Shown here: positions 24,866-33,436 of the stretch, piece by piece
How the letters are laid out: each line of letters begins with the position of its first letter
How positions within the stretch are numbered: position 1 is the first letter of the stretch
DNA from: Pelagimonas sp.
GTDB taxonomy: Bacteria > Pseudomonadota > Alphaproteobacteria > Rhodobacterales > Rhodobacteraceae
Length of the DNA stretch: 42,765 nucleotides
Direction of reading: 5' to 3'
NCBI GenBank assembly: GCA_025210455.1
Contig: JAOARQ010000014.1
Coordinates: forward strand, 1 to 42,765
Position numbers and translations under genes: made by a program
Notes under the pieces: generated by a model
Database searches by the model: none
What the model saw: the letters and a program-made list of their open reading frames with translations, nothing else
Told to the model about the DNA's origin: nothing

Positions 24866-25843
24866 ATGACTGACATCAACGCCGCTGCCAACGAACCGCG
24901 TTTGGAGCATTTCCCTGTCACCTTTTTTGCCACGGTCATGGGGCTGTCTGGTCTGGCCTTGGCGCTGCATCTGGCGGAAAGCCGATTTGACTATCCGCAT
25001 GTGGCCAGTCAGGTGGCATTGGTTCTGGCGATTGCTGATTTTGGTGCGGCGGTACTGCTTTATCTGATCAAGGCGTTGCGCTTTCCCAGCGCAATTGGCG
25101 GCGAATGGTGCCACCCGGTGAAACTGGCCTTTTTTCCGGCGATTTCGATTTCCCTGTTGCTGATTGCCGCGGCGCTGCGCCCGGATGTACCTGAAACTGC
25201 GCGGGTCATCTGGATGCTGGGGGCGGCGGCGCAGGCGACGCTGACGCTGGCGGTGATTTCCGGCTGGATCGGCAAGCGCCCTTTTCAGCCGATGCATATT
25301 TCGCCAGCCTGGTTCATTCCGGCGGTTGGCAATGTGGTTGCCCCGGTTGCGGGTGTGCCGTTGGGCTTTGTGGAAATCTCCTGGCTGTTTTTCTCGGTTG
25401 GTGTGCTGTTCTGGCTGGTGTTGCTGACGCTGGTGATGAATCGCCTGATTTTCCACGATCCTTTGCCCGCGCGGCTGCATCCGACATTGGTGATCCTGAT
25501 TGCACCGCCTGCGGTGGGGGCGCTGGCCTGGTTGCAGCTGAACGGCGGGCAACTGGATGCGATGGTGCGGGTGTTTTATAACTGCGCGTTGTTCTTTGCC
25601 GCGATTGTGGTGCTACAGGCGCCAGCCATTGCCCGGCTGCCCTTTGCCCTGTCGTGGTGGGCGCTCAGCTTTCCTGTCGCGGCCCTGACGCTGGCAACGC
25701 TCAAGTTCGGTGAACTGGCGCAATCGACTTTTCATGACGGGCTGGGGCTGTTCTTTCTGGTGCTTCTGCTGGTCATCGTGGCTGGGCTGATTGTCAGAAC
25801 CAGTTTGGCGGCAATCAATGGTGAAATCTGCCGCCCAGAGTAG
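24866..25843 (+). CDS. tehA: TehA/SLAC1-type transporter
   Basis: A 325-residue inner-membrane protein with about ten hydrophobic segments, of the tellurite-resistance/dicarboxylate (TDT) family that includes TehA and plant SLAC1 anion channels. Landmarks are the N-terminal LEHFPVTFFATVMGLSGLALAL, HISPAWFIPAVGNVVAPVAG in the middle and the Phe-rich conserved helices. TehA homologues conduct anions, but the ion used here is unknown; the name tellurite resistance reflects only the E. coli gene. GTGAGGG lies upstream of the ATG. An FNR-type box in the 140-bp leader suggests induction at low oxygen. Confidence 0.85.
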   Translation: MTDINAAANEPRLEHFPVTFFATVMGLSGLALALHLAESRFDYPHVASQVALVLAIADFGAAVLLYLIKALRFPSAIGGEWCHPVKLAFFPAISISLLLIAAALRPDVPETARVIWMLGAAAQATLTLAVISGWIGKRPFQPMHISPAWFIPAVGNVVAPVAGVPLGFVEISWLFFSVGVLFWLVLLTLVMNRLIFHDPLPARLHPTLVILIAPPAVGALAWLQLNGGQLDAMVRVFYNCALFFAAIVVLQAPAIARLPFALSWWALSFPVAALTLATLKFGELAQSTFHDGLGLFFLVLLLVIVAGLIVRTSLAAINGEICRPE

Positions 25844-25880
25844 CAGGCACAAAAAATTTGACTGGGTACCGCTCTCTATT

Positions 25881-25966
25881 CCATCAAGTCGGCAAAGCCG
25901 ACCAGCCCCCGACCGCCCCCATGGGCGGGGGCTTGGCCCCCACCCGCGGTCGGAGGCTGGTCTAAG
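25881..25966. repeat. 86-bp structured intergenic repeat, copy 2
   Basis: Second copy of the element at 16113-16198, same length, 78/86 identical by hand count. This copy is the better-paired one: GTCGGC-AAA-GCCGAC forms a small hairpin, then ACCAGCC pairs with GGCTGGT, CCGACCGC with GCGGTCGG, and GGGCGGGGGC with GCCCCCACCC inside. It lies between the convergent ends of tehA and ybaB, as copy 1 lies between convergent genes. Confidence 0.85.
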
Positions 25967-26005
25967 CGCTTGGTATCTAGCGGAGCAGCTTCGCGGAACG
26001 ATGCT

Positions 26006-26350
26006 TTAGAACGGCAGCTTCATATCCGCCGGAAGACCGAGATCTTCGGTGATCTTTGCCATTTCAGACTGCGCGCGTTCCGTGGCTTTGGTCTGCGCAT
26101 CTTTGATCGCGGCGAGGATCAGGTCTTCGACCACTTCCTTTTCGTTCGGATCAAAGATCGAAGGATCAATATCCAGCGCCTTCAATTCGCCCTTGGCGGT
26201 GGCTGTGGCCTTGACCAGACCCGCACCGGATTCCCCAACCACCATCAAAGTGTTCAAGTTTTCCTGCATCTCGGTCATGCGGGCCTGCATGTCCTGTGCT
26301 TTTTTCATCATCTTGGCCATATCGCCAAGACCACCCAAGCCTTTCAGCAT
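26006..26350 (-). CDS. ybaB: YbaB/EbfC family nucleoid-associated protein
   Basis: A 114-residue small DNA-binding protein of the YbaB/EbfC family that forms tweezer-like dimers on DNA. It opens with MLKGLGGLGDMAKMMKKAQDMQARMTEMQ, the family's N-terminal helix, followed by a beta sheet (LVKATATAKGELKALDIDPS) and a C-terminal helix. The gene lies 75 bp downstream of dnaX on the same strand, the classical dnaX-ybaB order (usually followed by recR, which is not seen here; the 86-bp repeat follows instead). Confidence 0.92.
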   Translation of the reverse strand: MLKGLGGLGDMAKMMKKAQDMQARMTEMQENLNTLMVVGESGAGLVKATATAKGELKALDIDPSIFDPNEKEVVEDLILAAIKDAQTKATERAQSEMAKITEDLGLPADMKLPF

Positions 26351-26425
26351 GTCAAATCTCCTGTTTGGGGGCGCCCCCGTTTGGCGCGGTTATCGCAGCA
26401 CGGGGGCAAAACGGCAAGTCCGGGG

Positions 26426-28207
26426 TCACTCTTCTTCGAAGGGATCCCATTCATCTTCCACCTCTTGCAGAGCCTCTTCCTGCGCCTGCACAGCGGCCTC
26501 TTCGGGGGTGTGAATCTTTTCGATCCGCGCCTTGGGGAATGAGGCAATCACCGCCTGCACCATCGGGTGTTCGCGTGCCTCAGCCTCAAGGGCAATCTTG
26601 GCGGCGTCGCGCTTTTCGACGATGGTTTCCGCCTCGCAGCCATTGACCAGCGTGACGGCCCAGCGGTTGCCTGTCCAGCGTTGCAGCGCGGTGCCCAGAC
26701 GCGCCGCGAGATCTGGGGCGGCATTATCTGTTGGGGTGAATTCGATCCGTCCGGGCTGATAGGCTGCCAGCCGCACCGAGGCCTCGACCTCGACCAGCAG
26801 TTTCACATCGCGGTTGGTGCGGATCAGTTCCAGAACATGTTCAAAACTGGGATAACGCGCGAGGGCCTGATCGGTGGCCTGTGCCACGGCCACCCTCGCG
26901 CCGCCCAGCGAGGCAACCGGGCCAGAGGGGCCGTGATGTGTGGGGGCGGGGGCCTGGCCCATGGTCGAGGTTTGTGTGTTTTGCGCGAAGCTGCTACCGG
27001 GGCCAGAAGAAGGGCCAGTTGGCGCTGGCCCGCCCGCAGGTGGGGTGGGTCTCTCTTGCAGCTTACGCACCAGTTCCTCAGGCGAGGGCAGTTCGGCCAC
27101 ATGGGTCAGCCGGATGATCGCCATTTCCGCCGCCATCATAGAAGAGGGCGCATTGGCCACCTCTTCGATGGCTTTCAGCAGCATCTGCCAGGCACGCGAC
27201 AGCGGGCGCATACCCAGACCATCGGCATAGCTTAGGCCGCGACCGCGTTCATCGGGGGAAATGGTGGGATCTTCGGCAGCCTCTGGGGTAATCTTGACCA
27301 CGGAAATCCAATGGGTCAGCTCGGCCAGATCCCGCAGAACGGCCAGTGGGTCAGCCCCATCGGCATATTGCGCCGAAAGCTCTTCTAGCGCGCCCGCAGC
27401 ATCGCCCCGCATGATGCGTTCAAACAGATCCATCACGCGGCCACGATCCGCCAGCCCCAGCATGGCGCGCACCTGATCCGCTGTGGTTTCCCCGGCCCCA
27501 TGCGAAATGGCCTGATCCAGCAGCGACGTGGCATCACGCGCAGAGCCTTCTGCCGCGCGGGTGATCAGCGCCAGCGCATCATCGGTGATCTCGGCCGCTT
27601 CCGAGGTGGCAATCTTGCGCAGCAGCCCGATCATCAGTTCCGGTTCAATCCGGCGCAGATCAAAGCGCTGGCAGCGCGATAGCACCGTCACCGGCACCTT
27701 GCGGATTTCGGTTGTGGCAAAGATGAACTTCACATGGGCAGGCGGTTCTTCCAATGTCTTGAGCAACGCGTTGAACGCGCTGTTCGAGAGCATATGCACC
27801 TCGTCGATGATATAGATCTTATAGCGCGCAGAGGCGGCCCGGTAATGAACGGAATCGATGATTTCGCGCACATCATTCACCCCGGTGTTCGAGGCGGCGT
27901 CCATTTCCATCACATCGACATGGCGGCCTTCCATGATGGCCTGACAATGTTCACATTGCCCGCAGGGTTCGGTGGTTGGGCCGCCGGTGCCATCGGGCCC
28001 GACACAGTTCATGCCCTTGGCGATGATCCGCGCGGTGGTGGTTTTGCCGATACCGCGAATCCCTGTCATCATAAAGGCCTGCGCGATGCGATCCGCTTTG
28101 AACGCGTTCGACAGCGTGCGCACCATGGCATCCTGTCCGACCAGATCGGCAAAGGTTTCGGGGCGGTATTTCCGGGCGAGAACCTGATATTCGTGAGACT
28201 CAGACAT
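26426..28207 (-). CDS. dnaX: DNA polymerase III gamma/tau subunit
   Basis: A 593-residue clamp-loader ATPase of the replisome. The AAA+ region starts with YQVLARKYRPETFADLVGQD, has the Walker A GIRGIGKTTTARIIAKG, a zinc-binding Cys cluster (CVGPDG...CGQCEHC), the Walker B region IYIIDEVHMLSNSAFNALLKTLEEPP and the sensor SRCQRFDLR. Domain III and an extended Pro/Gly/Ala-rich linker (about 395-445) follow, then a C-terminal tau-type domain ending in an acidic tail. This length corresponds to full tau; I did not find a clear slippery site for a gamma form. It is upstream of ybaB on the same strand. Confidence 0.95.
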   Translation of the reverse strand: MSESHEYQVLARKYRPETFADLVGQDAMVRTLSNAFKADRIAQAFMMTGIRGIGKTTTARIIAKGMNCVGPDGTGGPTTEPCGQCEHCQAIMEGRHVDVMEMDAASNTGVNDVREIIDSVHYRAASARYKIYIIDEVHMLSNSAFNALLKTLEEPPAHVKFIFATTEIRKVPVTVLSRCQRFDLRRIEPELMIGLLRKIATSEAAEITDDALALITRAAEGSARDATSLLDQAISHGAGETTADQVRAMLGLADRGRVMDLFERIMRGDAAGALEELSAQYADGADPLAVLRDLAELTHWISVVKITPEAAEDPTISPDERGRGLSYADGLGMRPLSRAWQMLLKAIEEVANAPSSMMAAEMAIIRLTHVAELPSPEELVRKLQERPTPPAGGPAPTGPSSGPGSSFAQNTQTSTMGQAPAPTHHGPSGPVASLGGARVAVAQATDQALARYPSFEHVLELIRTNRDVKLLVEVEASVRLAAYQPGRIEFTPTDNAAPDLAARLGTALQRWTGNRWAVTLVNGCEAETIVEKRDAAKIALEAEAREHPMVQAVIASFPKARIEKIHTPEEAAVQAQEEALQEVEDEWDPFEEE

Positions 28208-28427
28208 GGCATCCTGCGGCTTGGGTCAGCCAAACCTAAGCGCTGAGGCGCGGGGCGTCCACCGCTTGATTTTCTCGGGCGTTCGGGGCAGTGTCGCGGC
28301 AGGGCCGTCACAGGGGGCCTCCTGATCCGCGGAAAGCGATTGCGCCTGTTTGAAACCACATCAAAGACGATTTTCGGCTCTCTTGCCCGAAATGGCGGAT
28401 CACCGGGCGCATCAGGAGACAACCGAA

Positions 28428-29954
28428 ATGCGTGACCTTTCCCTTGATTCCCTACGTTTAGAGGCCAAGCGCCTGCATCGTGCCTTTATTGCCCGCGATC
28501 CTTGGGCGCTTGAGCGGCTGGCGCAATATCCATCCTCGAAAGCAGATGATCGTTTGGTGCGGGCAGATTTTCTGCATGTGATTGCGCAGCAAAATGGCTT
28601 TGCCAGCTGGCCCACCCTGAAACAGGCGGCTGAGCTTCAGGGGCTCGACAGGGCCACTGCGCTGCAAAAGCTCAAGATTGCAATGGCCAATGGCCGCAAC
28701 GGGCTGGCGCAGGATCTGCTGGCGCGCTGGCCGGATCTTGCGGATGGGGTGTTTGGATTGGAATGTGCGTTGTATCGCCGTGCAGCGGTGGAGGCGGCGT
28801 TGCAGCGTGATCCCGGGTTGGCGGTGCGCAGGGCTGGGCCAAGGTCCCCCATCCTGCACCTGGCCTTTTCCAAGTGGCATCAGGCCCACCCTGAGTTGCA
28901 CAAAGATATGCTGGCCATCGCCGATTTGCTTTTGGCGCATGGGGCCGATGTGAATGATGGCGCGCCCTATGCGCCGGGGGAAACGCATCTGTTGTCAGCG
29001 CTTTATGGGGCGCTGGGGCATGCGGATAACATGCCGCTGGCACGGTGGTTTCTGGATCACGGGGCTGATCCCGATGATGGCGAATCGCTCTACCACGCGA
29101 CCGAGCTGGGCCATCACGACGGGCTGCGTCTGCTGTTGGCGGCGGGGGCGAATCCGCAGGGCACCAATGCGCTGCTGCGGGCGATGGATTTTGACGATGT
29201 GCAGGCGGTGGCGCTGTTGCTGCAACACGGGGCGGATGCCAATGAGTTCAACCCGGCTGAGGTTGGCGGTGAAACCCCTTGGGTGATTCCCGCGCTGCAT
29301 CAGGCGGCCCGTCGGGGCTGCTGTGCCGAGATGGTGGATCTGCTGCTCGACGCTGGGGCTAATCCCATGCGCCAACATAATGGGGCCAGCGCCTATGGGT
29401 TTGCGCGTGCCTATGGCCATCACCCCCTTGCAAAAGCGATTGAAGCGCGCGGGATGGCGATTGAGCTGACCGCTCAGGAACAGCTGCTGGCCGCTGCCGC
29501 TGAAGGGCGGGACAGTGCTGCACAGATTGAGTGGTCTGCTGTTCCTGCGGCCTATCACGAAATTCTGCGCGAATTGCTGCCCTTGCCGGGCAGGCTGCCG
29601 CATATCAAACGGCTGGTGCGCCTGGGCGTGCCTTTTGACGCGCCGGGCAGCGAAGGGCTGACCCCGGTTCAGATCGCAGGCTGGGAAGGTCTGCCCGAGA
29701 TGCTTGAATATTTCCTGTCGCTGGGGCCGAATCTGGGCCATGTGAATGCCTATGGCGGGACGCTTCTATCGACAATCTTGCATGGTGCCGAACATTGTCC
29801 CACCCGAGACACCCGCGACCACGCCACATGTCTGACGCTGGTTTTGCAGGCTGGGGTGCCCTTGCCACGGGTGCAGATCGGCCATGTGGATCGGGATGAT
29901 CTGCGTGTATTGTTAGAGGATTGGGGGGAACAGCATCACGAACAGGTGGTCTGA
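28428..29954 (+). CDS. Ankyrin repeat protein
   Basis: A 508-residue protein with no signal peptide. The N-terminus (LSLDSLRLEAKRLHRAFIARDPWALERLAQYP, then LHVIAQQNGFASWPTLKQA) is a helical region that often precedes ankyrin repeats in proteobacterial proteins. Ankyrin-type repeats are visible from about residue 130, with motifs such as IADLLLAHGADVND, LARWFLDHGADPDDGESLYHATELGHHDGLRLLLAAGANPQG, ALLLQHGADANEF, MVDLLLDAGANPM and LPEMLEYFLSLGPNL. It is expected to bind another protein; the partner is unknown. The ATG at 28428 follows CAGGAGA; the frame upstream to 28350 is likely untranslated. Confidence 0.85.
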   Translation: MRDLSLDSLRLEAKRLHRAFIARDPWALERLAQYPSSKADDRLVRADFLHVIAQQNGFASWPTLKQAAELQGLDRATALQKLKIAMANGRNGLAQDLLARWPDLADGVFGLECALYRRAAVEAALQRDPGLAVRRAGPRSPILHLAFSKWHQAHPELHKDMLAIADLLLAHGADVNDGAPYAPGETHLLSALYGALGHADNMPLARWFLDHGADPDDGESLYHATELGHHDGLRLLLAAGANPQGTNALLRAMDFDDVQAVALLLQHGADANEFNPAEVGGETPWVIPALHQAARRGCCAEMVDLLLDAGANPMRQHNGASAYGFARAYGHHPLAKAIEARGMAIELTAQEQLLAAAAEGRDSAAQIEWSAVPAAYHEILRELLPLPGRLPHIKRLVRLGVPFDAPGSEGLTPVQIAGWEGLPEMLEYFLSLGPNLGHVNAYGGTLLSTILHGAEHCPTRDTRDHATCLTLVLQAGVPLPRVQIGHVDRDDLRVLLEDWGEQHHEQVV

Positions 29955-30102
29955 TGGTCGGGGCTGCCCCTCAGGTGCTTGGGGCGGGTTCGCCGGCTCT
30001 CTGTCCATCTTGCTCTGCGAATCGTTAGGAGATTCGCGTGATCCGTGTATCATTCACAGGCCGGGTTGGGAGGATCCGGCCAAAACCCACATGGAAAGAC
30101 AC

Positions 30103-30744
30103 ATGGTCAAGCAAAAGACTGCAGCCTCAGGTGGACAGCCGCCAGCGCAGGATATCAGAGAGCCGGTGGTGATCCGGATGATGTCGGTTGCCGGGGGAAT
30201 TGTGGCGATGTCGTCACTGCCCGGTGGTGCAGGCGATCTTGAGGGGGATCTGGATCATCTCAAAGGGTTGCAGCCGGCCTTTGTGGTGACGGCACTTTCC
30301 GAACAGGAATTGCAGGACACCTGCGCAGGGGATCTGCGCCAATATGCGCAGGATCATGGGGCGCGCTGGATCCAGATCCCTGTCAGCTGCGGGCAGGAAC
30401 CCGATGCGCGCGCCTCAATTCACTGGCGTGATGTCAGTGTGCGGCTGCGTCAGGCGCTCAAAGGGGGCGGGCGGATTTTTGTGCATGGGCTGCATCAGGG
30501 CAACCGCGCCAAAATGCTTGTGCTGCGTCTGATGATCGAAGCGGGCGAGGCCCCCGATGAGGCTGAGGCGCGGCTGACATCGGTCTGGCCCGGGCCAATG
30601 GATCACGCGGCGCAGCGACAATGGGCGCTGGGGGCGGATCGCGCCCCGGCAATTTTCATGCGTCACCAGCCGCAGGCGCGGGGTGGGCCAATGGCGGGGA
30701 ATATCATCCTGCCACGCAGCAAATCTGCGCCGCTGATCAGCTGA
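30103..30744 (+). CDS. Dual-specificity phosphatase-fold protein lacking the catalytic Cys
   Basis: A 213-residue protein that reads like a small cysteine phosphatase of the dual-specificity type (CDKN3/DSP-like). The fold landmarks are VVTALSEQEL after the first strands, WIQIPVSCGQEPDA in place of the usual PIxDxxxPD loop, and IFVHGLHQGNRAKMLVLRLMIEAGEAPDEAEARLTSVWPG for the P-loop and following helix. In the P-loop HCx5R, the residues are His128, Gly129 (LHQGN) and Arg135, so Cys is replaced by Gly at the exact position while Arg remains. The general-acid Asp is also not obvious. It therefore probably binds a phosphorylated partner without hydrolysing it. The ATG at 30103 is preceded by GGAAAG; an ATG at 30091 lacks a site. 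Confidence 0.65.
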   Translation: MVKQKTAASGGQPPAQDIREPVVIRMMSVAGGIVAMSSLPGGAGDLEGDLDHLKGLQPAFVVTALSEQELQDTCAGDLRQYAQDHGARWIQIPVSCGQEPDARASIHWRDVSVRLRQALKGGGRIFVHGLHQGNRAKMLVLRLMIEAGEAPDEAEARLTSVWPGPMDHAAQRQWALGADRAPAIFMRHQPQARGGPMAGNIILPRSKSAPLIS

Positions 30745-30812
30745 AGTCTGGGGGGTATACCACGACATGGTATCCCAAGACTGCGCCGTATCATCCAAAA
30801 CATGCAGGGGGG

Positions 30813-30908
30813 TGGGTGAGAGATTGTAACGACCCAAACGGTGCTCGTTACGGCTGCTTCCTTCCGGACCTGACCGGGTTGGCGAGGCGCCTGCCCGCAC
30901 AACCTCTC
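30813..30908 (-). ncRNA. ffs: Signal recognition particle RNA (4.5S, small bacterial type)
   Basis: On the minus strand the universal SRP RNA apical domain is present: GTCCGGAAGGAAGCAGCC within CCCGGTCAG...GCAGCCGTAACGAGCACCG. GAGAGGTTGT at the 5' end (30908-30899) pairs with ACAATCTCTC at the 3' end (30827-30818), with one G-U pair, and closes a hairpin of about 95 nt, the usual size of alphaproteobacterial SRP RNA. It binds Ffh and guides membrane proteins to the translocon. The ends given are approximate. It is divergent from the THUMP methyltransferase gene. Confidence 0.93.
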
Positions 30909-30998
30909 AAGGCGTCATCTAAGCGACATAAAGGGGAAATGCAATGGCTGGATCGGATTTCTGTTCCGGTTTTTATGTAACCCCGCTAAAGGGGCGCC

Positions 30999-32093
30999 AT
31001 GGAAAACCGTTTTGAAATATTCGCCGCCGCGCCGCCGGGGCTTGAGCCTGTTTTGTTGTCCGAAGTGCAGGAGGCAGGCTTTGATCAACCCGTGCAGGTA
31101 GCAGGGGGTGTGACGTTTCAGGGCGATTGGCCTGAAGTGGCGCGCGCCAATATGCAGCTGCGCGGCGCTGGGCGGGTGTTGGCCCGGATCGGATCATTTC
31201 GGGCCTTTCATTTGGCGCAGCTGGACAAACGGGCGCGTAAGTTTCCATGGGATCAGGTGCTGCGCCCCGATGTGCCTGTGCGGGTCGAAGTGACCTGCCG
31301 CAATTCCAAGATCTACCATGATCGCGCCGCACGTCAGCGGGTTGAACGCGCAATCTCTGAGGTGTTGGGGGCTGAGATCAGCGCCGAGGCCAGCCTGCGT
31401 ATCATGGTGCGGATCGAAGATGATCTGGTGGTGATTTCTGTCGATACTTCGGGTGAAAGCCTGCACAAACGCGGCCATAAGGAAGCGGTGGGCAAGGCCC
31501 CGATGAAAGAGACGCTGGCGGCGCTGTTTTTGCGTGAATGCGGCTATGCGGGGCGCGAACCGGTGCTGGATCCCATGTGTGGCTCGGGCACATTTGTGAT
31601 CGAAGCGGCCGAGATCGCCGCGGGGCTGGCCCCCGGACGGGCACGGCGCTTTGCCTTTCAGGATCTGGCCTGCGCGCCGGATCTGCCTGCGCCGGGTGAG
31701 GGTGCTGAACGTCAGGTTGCCAGCCGGTTTTACGGATCAGACCGCGATGATGGTGCGATCCGCTCGGGAATTGCTAATGCCGACCGGGCGGGCGTCGGGG
31801 ATCTGTGTCAGTTCAACCGCGCGCCGATCAGCGATTTGCAGCGGCCCGATGGCCCGCCGGGGCTGGTGATGGTCAACCCGCCTTACGGCGCGCGCATTGG
31901 CAATCGCAAATTGCTGTTCGGGCTGTACGGCACGCTGGGGCAGGTGCTGCAAGAGCGCTTTCAGGGTTGGCGATTGGGCATGGTGACCTCGGATGGTGGT
32001 CTGGCCAAGGCGACGGGGCTGAAGTTGCGCGCAGGCCCGCCGGTGGCCTTTGGTGGCCTGAAGGTCAAGCTGTATCAGGCGGGACCGTTTTAA
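30999..32093 (+). CDS. THUMP-domain class I RNA methyltransferase (RlmL type)
   Basis: A 364-residue SAM-dependent methyltransferase. The N-terminal THUMP/ferredoxin-like domain (residues 1 to about 165, including VRVEVTCRNSKIYHDRAARQRVERAI) binds RNA. The C-terminal Rossmann domain has LDPMCGSGTFVIEAA (SAM site, motif I) and the catalytic NPPYG that methylates a base amino group, guanine N2 or adenine N6. The closest well-known relative is the N-terminal methyltransferase of RlmL, which makes m2G2445 in 23S rRNA; the target here is inferred. The ATG at 30999 is 90 bp from the divergent SRP RNA gene. Confidence 0.88.
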   Translation: MENRFEIFAAAPPGLEPVLLSEVQEAGFDQPVQVAGGVTFQGDWPEVARANMQLRGAGRVLARIGSFRAFHLAQLDKRARKFPWDQVLRPDVPVRVEVTCRNSKIYHDRAARQRVERAISEVLGAEISAEASLRIMVRIEDDLVVISVDTSGESLHKRGHKEAVGKAPMKETLAALFLRECGYAGREPVLDPMCGSGTFVIEAAEIAAGLAPGRARRFAFQDLACAPDLPAPGEGAERQVASRFYGSDRDDGAIRSGIANADRAGVGDLCQFNRAPISDLQRPDGPPGLVMVNPPYGARIGNRKLLFGLYGTLGQVLQERFQGWRLGMVTSDGGLAKATGLKLRAGPPVAFGGLKVKLYQAGPF

Positions 32094-32103
32094 AGCCCCC
32101 GGT

Positions 32104-32415
32104 TCATTGCGCCGGTTCGATGGCAATTTCCTGCCGCAGCTTGCCCGTGGCGCGATCAAAAATCAGGATCTGATCCGCTTCGGTGACGACGGCATACCAG
32201 TCAGAGCCCTGGGTATAAGCGCTGGCCGTGGCACCCCCGGGCAGCTCAATCACCTCTGGCAGCGGCGCGCGTGCATTGTTATAGCGGTGCCAGATCAGGC
32301 CAAGGATCAGCACGATCCCGGCAATCATCACTGCGGTCAGCACCGTCACCAGAATGCGCAGAAAGCGTAGGGCAGGCGGCTCTGGCAGGGTTTCTTCGGG
32401 TTCAGGAGATGTCAT
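32104..32415 (-). CDS. DUF6476-like small membrane protein
   Basis: A 103-residue protein with a short Pro/Glu-rich N-terminus (MTSPEPEETLPEPPALR), one membrane helix (about 19-45, RILVTVLTAVMIAGIVLILGL) and a short soluble domain (PLPEVIELPGGATASAYTQGSDWYAVVTEADQILIFDRATGKLRQ). This pattern matches the small DUF6476 proteins of Rhodobacteraceae, which have no known function. The ATG at 32415 has AAGGA five bases upstream; a second in-frame ATG lies two codons before. The start codon overlaps, face to face, the start of the divergent RluD-type gene within the palindrome TCATGA. Confidence 0.75.
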   Translation of the reverse strand: MTSPEPEETLPEPPALRFLRILVTVLTAVMIAGIVLILGLIWHRYNNARAPLPEVIELPGGATASAYTQGSDWYAVVTEADQILIFDRATGKLRQEIAIEPAQ

Positions 32416-33436
32416 GACCATCCTTCGCGTCACAATCGCGGCTTCACCGCCGCCCCGTCTTGATAAGGCGCTTGCGCGTGATGTTCCAGCAGAAGCATCG
32501 CTGTCGCGCACCCGCATCGCCCGGCTGATCGAAGACGGCGCGGTGAAACGCGGTACCGAAGTGCTGACAAATCCCAAGATCAAACTCTCCGAAGGGGATG
32601 AGATCGAAATCACCGTGCCTGAGGCGCAGGAATATGACGTGCGCCCGCAGGATATCCCGCTGGAGATTGTCTTTGAAGATGATGATCTGATTGTGATCGA
32701 CAAACCGGCGGGCATGGTGGTGCATCCCGCGCCGGGATCGCCTGATGGCACGCTGGTGAATGCGCTCTTGCATCATTTTGATGGGCGATTGTCTGGTGTG
32801 GGTGGTGAAAAACGCCCGGGCATTGTGCATCGGATCGACAAGGACACATCGGGTCTGCTGGTGGTGGCCAAATCCGACAAGGCGCATCACGGGCTGGCGA
32901 AACAGTTCGAAAAGCACACAGCGCGGCGCGCCTATCTGGCGGTGGTTTATGGTGTGCCGGATCTGGCAGATCCGCGTCTGATGGGTACCAAAGGGGTTTC
33001 AAAGGGGCAGCACGGCGAATTGACCGTCACCAGCGGCCTTGCGCGCCACAAAACGGATCGACAAAAACAGGCGGTCTATTTTGACGGGCAGGGGCGGCAC
33101 GCGATCACCCATGCGCGGGTGTTGGAGCGCTTTGGCGCCCCGGCCTGCGCCTCTTTGGTGGAATGCCGGTTGGAAACCGGGCGCACCCATCAGATCCGTG
33201 TGCATATGGCCCATGCAGGCCACGCGCTGGTGGGGGATCCGGTCTATGGCGGGCGGCGCAAGGTGCCCACCAAGGCGCTGTCCCCCGAAGGGTTTGAGCA
33301 GATTTCAGGCTTTGACCGGCAGGCGCTGCATGCGGCTGAACTGGGCTTTCGCCATCCGGTGACCGGCGAAGACCACCTGTTTCACGCCGCCGTGCCCGAA
33401 GACATGCAGCGCTTGATCGAGGCGCTTGCCGGTTAA
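32414..33436 (+). CDS. rluD: RluA-family pseudouridine synthase (RluD type)
   Basis: A 340-residue enzyme that converts uridine to pseudouridine in ribosomal RNA. An N-terminal S4-like domain (RLDKALARDV, SRTRIARLIEDGAVKRG) is followed by the catalytic domain, with VIDKPAGMVVHPAPG, the catalytic motif HRIDKDTSGLLVVAK (active Asp) and GRTHQIRVHMAHAGHALVGDPVYG. The N-terminal S4 domain and length favour RluD (23S rRNA positions 1911, 1915 and 1917) or the RluC group; RluD is the more likely. AGGAGA precedes the ATG at 32414, which overlaps the divergent start codon. Its stop overlaps by 4 bp the end of the convergent thioesterase gene. Confidence 0.9.
   Translation: MTILRVTIAASPPPRLDKALARDVPAEASLSRTRIARLIEDGAVKRGTEVLTNPKIKLSEGDEIEITVPEAQEYDVRPQDIPLEIVFEDDDLIVIDKPAGMVVHPAPGSPDGTLVNALLHHFDGRLSGVGGEKRPGIVHRIDKDTSGLLVVAKSDKAHHGLAKQFEKHTARRAYLAVVYGVPDLADPRLMGTKGVSKGQHGELTVTSGLARHKTDRQKQAVYFDGQGRHAITHARVLERFGAPACASLVECRLETGRTHQIRVHMAHAGHALVGDPVYGGRRKVPTKALSPEGFEQISGFDRQALHAAELGFRHPVTGEDHLFHAAVPEDMQRLIEALAG

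Noticed and set aside
30745-30812. Imperfect hairpin GGGTATACCA...TGGTATCCC between the phosphatase-fold gene and SRP RNA
   Set aside because: It has a bulge and no T run on either strand, so I do not list it as a terminator, though it could end either transcript.
30850-30880. GTCCGGA-like match within the SRP RNA gene
   Set aside because: It is part of the conserved SRP RNA loop and is not the full GTCCGGAC palindrome.
32104-32751. Extended 215-residue form of the DUF6476-like gene
   Set aside because: The extra N-terminal part is antisense to the RluD-type gene; the ATG at 32415 has a ribosome binding site and gives the expected family length.
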